Of a stretch of 64,000 nt of DNA, positions 48,867 to 57,345 are shown piece after piece. Source of the stretch: Stomoxys calcitrans (Eukaryota; Arthropoda; Insecta; Diptera; Muscidae). Where the stretch lies: NCBI RefSeq assembly GCF_963082655.1, contig NC_081554.1, positions 121,347,869 through 121,411,868 of the forward strand. The letters run 5' to 3'. The position numbers and the translations under genes were made by a program. Under the pieces are notes generated by a model. It saw only the letters and a list, made by a program, of their open reading frames with translations. It was not told where the DNA came from and ran no database searches. Every line of letters starts with the position of its first letter. The first letter of the stretch is position 1.

Positions 48867-48960
48867 AACAAGGGAAAAAGGAGAAAATTTTTGCGTTTTG
48901 ACAGGCCGCCCGACCGGGCGGCCTGTCAAAACGCAAAAATTTTCTCCTTTTTCCCTTGTT
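48867..48960. repeat. Perfect palindrome 2, 46-bp arms
   Basis: Arms 48867-48912 and 48915-48960 are exact complements around AC. It is a direct repeat of palindrome 1 (GATGGTAGGGG at 48723 and 48848), but the outer ~11 bp of the right arm are replaced by CATGAAGCGA. Confidence 0.95.
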
Positions 48961-48985
48961 CATGAAGCGATATTTATAAACACAG

Positions 48986-49035
48986 CCGACGCCATAGGCG
49001 TCGGTTAAGATACTGCCGACGCCAAAGGCGTCGGC
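48986..49035. repeat. Two short GC hairpins, 30-bp period
   Basis: CCGACGCC-ATA-GGCGTCGG (48986-49004) and GCCGACGCC-AAA-GGCGTCGGC (49015-49035) are stable 8- and 9-bp stems with 3-nt loops. An A-rich stretch (49040-49180) follows. Confidence 0.85.
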
Positions 49036-49184
49036 CAAAATTTTTCGCCAATTCAAAAAAATTTCCAAAAAAAATCGACAAAAAAAATCTAAAAATTCGC
49101 AAAAAAAAACTCATAAAAAAATCTACAAAATTTCAAAAAAATTGAACAAAAAATGTTAAAAACGAAAATATATATAACAAAATA

Positions 49185-49465
49185 ATATACTGATTATCAA
49201 AGAAAATCTTAGAAAATAAGTAGCAGTCATTATATACTTCGAGGCACAATAAGAACATAGAAACTATTGAAGCAATGTGAAAAGATGCACAGATGAAGAA
49301 TAAACTATGCGTCTTCACAATTAGCTGGCAATAAACTCACTGTTCGATATGTGTTTTTAACATCGATCATCATATTGAATCGAATAGCAAAGGTTAAGAA
49401 GGTTCCATGAATAGCAGTATGGCAGCTGCTCTCTAGAACTTACAGCACCTTGCTCTTGCAAAGTA
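49185..49465. repeat. Probable rDNA spacer repeat, unit a
   Basis: ATCAAAGAAAATCTTAGAAA, ATATACTTCGAGGC, a gap, then CAGTATGGCAGCTGCTCTCT. It pairs with 49650-49925. It lies downstream of the 28S 3' end on the minus strand, so it belongs to the 3' external or intergenic spacer. Confidence 0.65.
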
Positions 49466-49649
49466 TTCTCTTTTATAGAATTTCTTGCACAAATGCAAGT
49501 ATTTTAGTTTCGTTTCAAAACTGTTTAAAGTTAGCAAAATAAATTGCAAACTATTGTATATTTGCGTCTTTGCCCATCGAAAAATCATAAAAATTTATTC
49601 GATTAGCTGGCAATAGCAATTTGGTTTTTCATAAGATGAAGCGTAATAA

Positions 49650-49925
49650 ACAGCGTTCATTTTCAAAGAAAATCCTCGAAAATAAATAGCTTACTATTAC
49701 ATACTTCGACCCAGCAGCAAACTTTTTTGATAATATTGATCACAAATGTGAAAAGTACAGATAGAACTAACTATGAAACTTTCACATTTTGCTAGCAACA
49801 AAATCATTGTTTGCATTATGTGGGATAAGTTGTATAACATCGAATCATATCGAATCGTCAAGCAGAGGATAAGTTTCAGTGGATCGCAGTATGGCAGCTG
49901 CTCTACCACTTACAACACCTCGCCC
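49650..49925. repeat. Probable rDNA spacer repeat, unit b
   Basis: TTCAAAGAAAATCCTCGAAA, ACATACTTCGACCC and GCAGTATGGCAGCTGCTCTA recur in the same order as in unit a, about 460 bp apart, with considerable divergence. Confidence 0.65.
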
Positions 49926-50089
49926 GTTAAAAAAGTCGTTTACAATTGATTCTAGGCATTGTCATTGTATTAAATAATGTTTTTATAAGTACCTAGCGCA
50001 GCATGCAGGTGATAAGATCCTCCCACATTTGCTATGATACAAATAACATTGGCATCACATCCATTGTCGTTTATCAGAAATAAACTTTA

Positions 50090-50291
50090 AATGGTTTAAT
50101 AGCCATACAATGCAATTGCCCCATTTTTATCATTGCAGTCCAGCTCGGATACGACCTTAGAGGCGTTCAGGCATAATCCAACGGACGTAGCGTCATACCA
50201 CTGTTCGCTCGAACAAGTATTGTGCCATAGGTCCGTACCTGCGGTTCCTCTCGTACTACGCAGGAATGCTGTCGCAACAACATATGTCATT

Positions 50292-50347
<56 letters not shown>

Positions 50348-50371
50348 CATGGGTGAACAATCCAACGCTTG

Positions 50372-50424
<53 letters not shown>

Positions 50425-50447
50425 GACGTCGCTATGAACGCTTGGCC

Positions 50448-50492
<45 letters not shown>

Positions 50493-51010
50493 TTAAAAAC
50501 TCCTTAAACCAAAAGGATCGATAGGCCGAGCTTTTGCTGTCCCTGTGTGTACTGAACACCGAGATCAAGTCAGCATTTGCCCTTTTGCTCTATGTGTGGT
50601 TTCTGTCCGCACTGAGCTGGCCTTGGGACACCTCCGTTATTATTTGAGAGATGTACCGCCCCAGTCAAACTCCCTACCTGGCAATGTCCTTGAATTGGAT
50701 CATACCTGAGTATTAGGAGTTATACCAAATTTCAAATACGACAATGACACCGAAATGCCATCATCTCATCGAGATTTGTTTACAATTATATAACAAACTC
50801 TTAGTACTTTGATCAAGAAGCTTGCATCAAAACCCAATACCATAAGATATATAAATATATCCGTATAATGGCTAAGAAATGATACACGTTCCACTTAATC
50901 AAGTAAGTAAGGAAACAATAAGAGTAGTGGTATTTCATTGTCGATAAAGGCCCGAAGACCAATATCTCCCACTTATTCTACACCTCTTATGTCTCCTTAC
51001 ACTGCCAGAT

Positions 51011-51046
<36 letters not shown>

Positions 51047-51050
51047 ATTA

Positions 51051-51101
<51 letters not shown>
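50090..51101 (-). rRNA. 28S rRNA: 28S rRNA, 3' part (downstream of the R1 site)
   Basis: On the minus strand this is the 3' third of large-subunit rRNA. Recognisable blocks in plus orientation are CAGTCCAGCTCGGATACGAC, GTAAAACTAACCTGTCTCAC (sarcin-ricin side region near 50300), CCACAAGCCAGTTATCCCTG and CAGTCAAACTCCCTACCTGG. The 3' end is placed only approximately near 50090. It ends at 51101 with the 14-bp R1 target duplication; 28S resumes at 52509. Any array copy with R1 in this position would be non-functional. Confidence 0.92.
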
Positions 51102-52508
51102 AGTCCTAGTGGTGTTTAATGCAGGCACCTGCCGCGTTGGCCTAATCCTGCAGGGCTCTCAACCCCGGGTGAATATAATGCGTCCACCAACGCCCCCACA
51201 CATAGCCTAAGATATGCATGGGTACCAATTCGAGTTCACGTTGTCTGGACGCGTTCTCCCCCTTGGTTAGGGGCGGAGCACTATCTAAAACTCCTTCCGA
51301 TCTATGGGTCACGGCACCCGGTTGCAATGCAACTCCACATCGAGCTTGCGCTCTACCCGCGATTTGGGTCCAAACCACAGCCACCACGTTACTCCCCACT
51401 GGGGCCTCACCATAGTCGGGCTGGAATCGAAATTCCAGGGGCCCCCGACTCCCGTGGTACCAGATTAAGGACTCCGGTCAGACCTCGTAGCCGAAGCTAC
51501 TACCAGTTGAACCCCAAACGGTTCCGGACTGGTCACCTGAAAGGAAAACGGCCAAAGCCATTCTCCCAAAAAGACCCCCCCCCCCATCCCCCTCAAAAAA
51601 CCCCCAACACCGCCAAGATCAAAACATGGTCGCAAACAAAAACGGACTAAAAACCATTACGGACGTAAAAACGGACAAAATACCCAAACACGGACATAAA
51701 AAACGGACGAGAACCCTATGCGGACAAAAGCAGACAAATTCCCTATACGGACATGACGGACAAAACGAACGGACAAGAACAGTCACTTCCCACTACGGAC
51801 AAAAAAACGGACGAGCACACAAAAAGCGGACAAAACATCAAGAGCCAAACCATCGGACGACCTCGCCAGAGGCCTATCACCGCCCACCTAACATCCTCCT
51901 CCTTCCAAACACCGCCCTCGCAAAGGTGGCCAACCTCGCAAACGTCCCAGAGTCCAACAAGGCCCTGCTCAAATCCCACACCCCCTCTGCATAGGATATA
52001 CCCATGGCACCTAAGTCCCTGATGTCCGAATAGTACGGGCACTCAGTCAGTAAGTGCACCACGTCCTCAACCACACCCCCGCAGGCAGGACAACCTGCAG
52101 TCGTCGCCAGACCCCTTCTATGCAAAAATGCATTGAGAGAGCCATGTCCCGTCAGTAAAAACCCAAGACTAAGGCCAAAGCCAAAATCGGGTCTGTCCAC
52201 AACAAACGTCGCGTCCCCAATAAACCGGTAAGTAACCCGTCCATTGTCACTGTCAGTCCAACGTGTCCTCCACCTATCATAAAGGCACTCCAAAAGGTGT
52301 GCCTTAAGCCGCCTAACATCCCCATTCATCAGATCCGGATCAGGAAGCCAATCCCTTTCAGCAACCGGAAGACCCCTCCTAGCCTTATACAAAACCGCGC
52401 GACGGATCACCTCCAAATCAAGAGGCGCAGCACCCAACAATACCTGCATCGCATCCGAGGAGACAGTCCTACACAAAGGCGCGCACGCCAACATAGCCGA
52501 CCTCTGGC
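51102..52508 (-). mobile_element. R1: R1 non-LTR retrotransposon, 5'-truncated, in 28S
   Basis: 1,407 bp flanked by a perfect 14-bp duplication AGTAGATAGGGACA (51088-51101 and 52509-52522). This is the known R1 target in 28S (CTACTGTCCCTATCTACT on the rRNA strand), with the element in the same orientation as 28S. The minus frame from 52508 to 51877 encodes about 210 residues of the ORF2 C-terminus: LLTGHGSLNAFLHRRG followed by CPACGGVVEDVVHLLTECPY, the R1-type zinc knuckle. The frame is unbroken, so truncation happened at insertion and decay is slight. The remaining ~775 bp is 3' UTR. Full R1 is about 5 kb, so RT and endonuclease are missing. Confidence 0.95.
51610..51840 (-). repeat. CGGAC-motif cluster in R1 3' UTR
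   Basis: About a dozen irregularly spaced ACGGAC or GCGGAC motifs followed by A-rich bases on the plus strand (e.g. ACGGACATGACGGAC). The cluster lies between the ORF2 end and the GC-rich distal UTR. A C-run near 51573 adjoins it. Confidence 0.75.
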
Positions 52509-52525
52509 AGTAGATAGGGACAGTA

Positions 52526-52624
<99 letters not shown>

Positions 52625-52641
52625 ACTTGAATTTCTTCACT

Positions 52642-52680
<39 letters not shown>

Positions 52681-52691
52681 ACACCCGCTAG

Positions 52692-52733
<42 letters not shown>

Positions 52734-53716
52734 CAAGTCCGTGCCAGTTCTGAATTGATTGTTAATTGATAGTCGTTATAATTTAAAGAGAATACACCTT
52801 GCGATGATACCCTAAAAATTTTAGCAAGAAAGTTCCACAATTGGTTACGTAACTACTATCCGAGGAACAAGATCCGTAGACCTCTATTTACCCAGAACGA
52901 GTACATAAACCATGTTATTGCTTCCCAATCAAGCCCGACTATCTCAATCTTCAGAGCCAATCCTTATCCCGAAGTTACGGATCTAATTTGCCGACTTCCC
53001 TTACCTACATTATTCTATCGACTAGAGACTCTTCACCTTGGAGACCAGCTGCGGATATTGGTACGGCCTGTTGAGAAGTTTGCGTGACCCCACCATAAAT
53101 TTTCAAGGTCCGAGGAGAAAATATCGACACAACAGTAAATGTCATGCTCTTCTAGTCCATCTACCATATCTCTCTTCGAAAGACTTCCATGGTAGTACGA
53201 CTATAAAACAGAAAAGAAAACTCTTCCGATATCTCTCGACGGCTTCTTTATGGTCGTTCCTGTTGCCAGGATGAGCGCAAGGCCCATATTTAATAACAAA
53301 CGGATACTCAACAGGTTACGGAATTGGAACCGTATTCCCTTTCGTTCAAAATTATTCAAGTGTTTAATTACTCTCTCATATTGTGAAAATATGCGTGTGT
53401 GTTATTATAACTTGAAAATTTTCAGCTTTCGCCTTGAACTTAGGACCGACTAACTCGTGATCAACCACTGTTCACACGAAACCCTTCTCCACTTCAGTCC
53501 TCCAAGGTCTCATTCGATTATTTGCTACTACCACCAAGATCTGTGCCAATGGCGGCTCCATGCAGGCTTACGCCAAACACTTCCATGCACACCATTGTAC
53601 CCTCCTACTCACTAAAGTTTCAAAGTTTATAATCCAACCGAAATTGAACATAAACCATTTACTTTAGCGGTAATGTATAGGTATACAACTTAAGCGCCAT
53701 CCATTTTAAGGGCTAG

Positions 53717-53754
<38 letters not shown>

Positions 53755-53809
53755 ATTACGACTTCCATGTCCACCGTCCTGCTGTTTTAAGCAACCAACG
53801 CCTTTCATG
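52509..53809 (-). rRNA. 28S rRNA: 28S rRNA, middle part (upstream of the R1 site)
   Basis: The minus strand continues the same 28S: the intact R2 target (GGCATTTGGCTACCTTAAGA, about 52572-52591) is unoccupied. Then GTTACTCCCGCCGTTTACCC, TCGACTAGAGACTCTTCACC, an AT-rich expansion segment (about 53344-53420) where the insect hidden break usually lies, and TAGCGGATTACGACTTCCAT. It stops at GCCTTTCATG (53809) and switches to plus-strand 18S, so the 5' third is missing here. Confidence 0.92.
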
Positions 53810-53813
53810 CTTT

Positions 53814-54429
53814 CAGCTCCAATAGCGTATATTAAAGTTGTTGCGGTTAAAACGTTCGTAGTTGAACTTGTGCTTCATACGGGTAGTACAGCTATAATTG
53901 TAGTTTGTACTATACCTTATGTATGTAAGCGTATTACCGGTGGAGTTCTTATATGCGTTAAATACTTGTATTTGCGTATGTTCCTCCTATTTAAACCTGC
54001 TTCAGTGCTCTTCACCGAGTGTTGTTGTGGGCCGGTACAATTACTTTGAACAAATTAGAGTGCTTAAAGCAGGCTCCAAATGCCTGAATATTTTGTGCAT
54101 GGAATAATGAAATAAGACCTCTGTTCTACTTTCATTGGTTGTTAGATCAAGAGGTAATGATTAATAGAAGCAGTTTGGGGGCATTAGTATTACGACGCGA
54201 GAGGTGAAATTCTTGGACCGTCGTAAGACTAACTTAAGCGAAAGCATTTGCCAAAGATGTTTTCATTAATCAAGAACGAAAGTTAGAGGTTCGAAGGCGA
54301 TCAGATACCGCCCTAGTTCTAACCATAAACGATGCCAGCTAGCAATTGGGTGTAGCTACTTTCATGGCTCTCTCAGTCGCTTCCCGGGAAACCAAAGCTT
54401 TTGGGCTCCGGGGGAAGTATGGTTGCAAA

Positions 54430-54478
<49 letters not shown>

Positions 54479-55018
54479 GCGGCTTAATTTGACTCAACAC
54501 GGGAAAACTTACCAGGTCCGAACATAAGTGTGTAAGACAGATTGATAGCTCTTTCTCGAATCTATGGGTGGTGGTGCATGGCCGTTCTTAGTTCGTGGAG
54601 TGATTTGTCTGGTTAATTCCGATAACGAACGAGACTCAAATATATTAAATAGATGCTTTCAGGATTATGGTGTTGAAGCTTTTGTAGCCTTCATTCGCGA
54701 CCGCAGTAAAATGTGTTAGTGTTTGAATGTGTCTATAAGAGTGGAGCCGTACCTGTTGGTTTGTCCCATTATAAGGTCACTAGCTTCTTAAATGGACAAA
54801 TTGCGTCTAGCAATAATGAGATTGAGCAATAACAGGTCTGTGATGCCCTTAGATGTCCTGGGCTGCACGCGCGCTACAATGAAAGTATCAACGTGTATTT
54901 CCTAGACCGAGAGGTCCGGGTAAACCGCTGAACCACTTTCATGCTTGGGATTGTGAACTGAAACTGTTCACATGAACTTGGAATTCCCAGTAAGTGTGAG
55001 TCATTAACTCGCATTGAT

Positions 55019-55064
<46 letters not shown>

Positions 55065-55150
55065 AATTATTTAGTGAGGTCTCCGGACGTGATCACTGTA
55101 ACGCCTCGGTGTTACGGATGTTTCGCAAAAGTTGACCGAACTTGATTATT

Positions 55151-55208
<58 letters not shown>
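53814..55208 (+). rRNA. 18S rRNA: 18S rRNA, 5'-truncated
   Basis: Begins inside the gene at CAGCTCCAATAGCGTATATT (the conserved 530-loop side) and runs to the 3' end GGTGAACCTGCGGAAGGATC with ATTA at 55205-55208. Universal blocks include CTTAAAGGAATTGACGG, GATGCCCTTAGATGTCCTGG and TTTGTACACACCGCCCGTCG. About 1.4 kb of an expected ~2 kb is present. The missing 5' portion is replaced by inverted 28S. Confidence 0.95.
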
Positions 55209-55211
<3 letters not shown>

Positions 55212-55629
55212 TGTTCCAACCGTAAAACAAATACACACATCTCCCTTCTATTCCTATGGAATAGAATGGAGGCGTTAAAAAAAAAACAAACAAACAAACA
55301 AACTAAACATAATGTACTGGTTTTCATTATCTGTTAATCATACATTGGCCACCAATCAACCTAGATTGGTAGAGTGTACTGGTTTAGCAATAATCCATAC
55401 ACTTGAAATTACTTACAATTATAGTTGTACTTATATTAATTGTGATATAAGTTAATGTTGCCTCCTTTTGGGGAAAACAACTAAGACATTCGCAACATAA
55501 ATTGTATGGGAAAAAAAAAATGAAAGTTATTGAAGAAATTGATATATGCCAATTGATTTTGGTGTATTTTTGATTTCTTTCAATAAAATGAATTTTGAGC
55601 GTATCGAATAAAGAAAAAAATAAAATATC
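55209..55629 (+). other. ITS1
   Basis: AT-rich spacer between 18S and 5.8S with runs of A and CAAA repeats (about 55278-55303). Confidence 0.9.
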
Positions 55630-55752
55630 ACTCTAAGCGGTGGATCACTCGGCTCATGGGTCGATGAAGAACGCAGCAAACTGTGCGTCATCGTGTGAAC
55701 TGCAGGACACATGAACATCGACATTTTGAACGCATATCGCAGTCCATGCTGC
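55630..55752 (+). rRNA. 5.8S rRNA: 5.8S rRNA (short dipteran form)
   Basis: CTCTAAGCGGTGGATCACTC through CGCAGTCCATGCTGC, about 123 nt. That is the short form found where the 3' end of ancestral 5.8S is a separate 2S gene. End positions are within a few bases. Confidence 0.95.
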
Positions 55753-55779
55753 AAGGTACTTTAATTAATTTTAAGGTGC
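55753..55779 (+). other. ITS2a spacer between 5.8S and 2S
   Basis: A 27-bp AT-rich spacer, TTTAATTAATTTTAAGG within it, separating 5.8S and 2S. Confidence 0.85.
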
Positions 55780-55809
55780 TGCTTGGACTACATATGGTTG
55801 AGGGTTGTA
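55780..55809 (+). rRNA. 2S rRNA: 2S rRNA
   Basis: The 30-nt sequence starting TGCTTGGACTACATATGG and ending GAGGGTTGTA equals the 2S rRNA known from Drosophila as far as I recall. 2S is found in flies and is the best single taxonomic marker in this window. Confidence 0.93.
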
Positions 55810-56133
55810 AGACTATGCTAAATAAGTTGCTTAAAATCAATCTCGATAAGAGATTGTGTTTTTAAGCACATGTTATATTACTGGATGTTAAAGTCCATAA
55901 TATGAATAGTCAAGATAGAAGCCTCATTGAAAAAATTCGAGTATTTCTTGTTGAATACTTTGTTTTTCAATTGATTGAGGAAGGTCTAGCATAAAAATTT
56001 TTTATGAACTAGAATTGTCTTTGATTGAAAAACATATACACATATAAATATACATTGAAGAGAGAAAAGATTTTTTCATAAAAATGATGGAATTTCTATT
56101 GAGAGTACAAAAGAAAAAAAAATAAAGTTTAAA
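55810..56133 (+). other. ITS2
   Basis: AT-rich spacer between 2S and 28S. Confidence 0.88.
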
Positions 56134-56410
56134 CAACCTCAACTCATATGGGATTACCCCCTGAATTTAAGCATATTAATGAGGGGAGGAAAAGAAACTA
56201 ACAAGGATTTTCTTAGTAGCGGCGAGCGAAAAGAAATCAGTTCAGCACTAAGTCACTTTGTCTTTATGGCAAATGTGAGATGCAGTGTATGGAATGTTCA
56301 ATTTCTAGTATGAAAAATTAACGATTTAAGTCCTTCTTAAATGAGGCCATTTACCCATAGAGGGTGCCAGGCCCGTATAACGTTAATGATTACTAGAGAA
56401 CATTTCCAAA

Positions 56411-56445
<35 letters not shown>

Positions 56446-56884
56446 TGGTAAACTCCATCTAAAACTAAATATAACCATGAGACCGATAGTAAACAAGTAC
56501 CGTGAGGGAAAGTTGAAAAGAACTCTGAATAGAGAGTTAAATAGTACGTGAAACTGCTTAGAGGTTAAGCCCGATGAACCTGAATATCCATATGGAAAAT
56601 TCAACATTATGACTGCGGTATGAATAATACTGTGGGAATGGTGTGCATTTTTTCCATAAAAGGACATTGTAATCTATTAATATTATGATTTATCATAAGA
56701 TCATTGGCTTAAGTTTATTCAAATTATTATGCTTGCATTTTAACATAGAATAAGTGCTGGTGATTTGATAAAGTGTTGATAGATTTATTATATATAGCGC
56801 TTGAATATTTTATATTCTATAATGGCATGGTAATCATGATTATTGTGTTTATTATATGCGTTTATATGATTAACAATGCGAAAG
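56134..56884 (+). rRNA. 28S rRNA: 28S rRNA, 5' end, cut by gap
   Basis: Starts CAACCTCAACTCATATGGGA and includes CCCCTGAATTTAAGCATATT, AGTAGCGGCGAGCGAAAAG and GTACCGTGAGGGAAAGTTGA. It runs into the divergent D2 region and stops at the N run. Confidence 0.93.
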
Positions 56885-57084
56885 NNNNNNNNNNNNNNNN
56901 NNNNNNNNNNNNNNNNNNNNNNNNNNNNNNNNNNNNNNNNNNNNNNNNNNNNNNNNNNNNNNNNNNNNNNNNNNNNNNNNNNNNNNNNNNNNNNNNNNNN
57001 NNNNNNNNNNNNNNNNNNNNNNNNNNNNNNNNNNNNNNNNNNNNNNNNNNNNNNNNNNNNNNNNNNNNNNNNNNNNNNNNNNNN
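56885..57084. other. Assembly gap of 200 N
   Basis: Exactly 200 Ns, a round number typical of a scaffolding placeholder, so the true distance is unknown. 28S lies to the left and an RTE-like fragment to the right. Confidence 0.99.
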
Positions 57085-57345
57085 AGAGTAGCAGCGTCGT
57101 AGGAACCATGAACTGTATGACTACGTTAGGATAATTTAACGTATCAAACGACAACGGTAGCATTGGTTAGGTAATGTTGTCAGAATGAATGAAGAAGCTC
57201 CAGCGAAGAAATCTTTTGAAGGCGACTACGGTAACAATATACACGTAAACCGGGACAACCAAGAGCACGACGGAAAGATCAAGAGGTAAAAAACATCTCG
57301 AAACTTGGTGTCAGAGACAAAGATAGGCAAAGATAGTTTCCAACT
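57085..57345 (+). pseudogene. RTE-like element C-terminal fragment
   Basis: The plus strand from 57184 reads MNEEAPAKKSFEGDYGNN with a following HDGKIKR, matching the C-terminal end of the RTE-like fragment near 15590 (EEAPAKKSFEG). The upstream ~100 bp should be the preceding RT tail but is decayed. It starts at the gap. Confidence 0.7.

Noticed and set aside
48586..49068. 160-codon minus frame across the palindromes
   Set aside because: Proline-rich translation of a polypurine tract and palindromes. No protein character.
51877..52575. 232-codon frame beginning MPRHLISDAHEWINEI
   Set aside because: The first ~23 residues are 28S rRNA and the target duplication read through in frame. Only the part from 52508 is R1 ORF2; this is not a real fusion gene.
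52572..52591. R2 insertion at its 28S target
   Set aside because: The target sequence is uninterrupted.
53717..54049. 110-codon plus frame across the 28S/18S junction
   Set aside because: Chance frame over rRNA sequence of two genes in opposite orientation.
56773..57163. Open frames spanning the N run
   Set aside because: Produced by unknown bases in the gap; the flanks are 28S rRNA and an RTE fragment.
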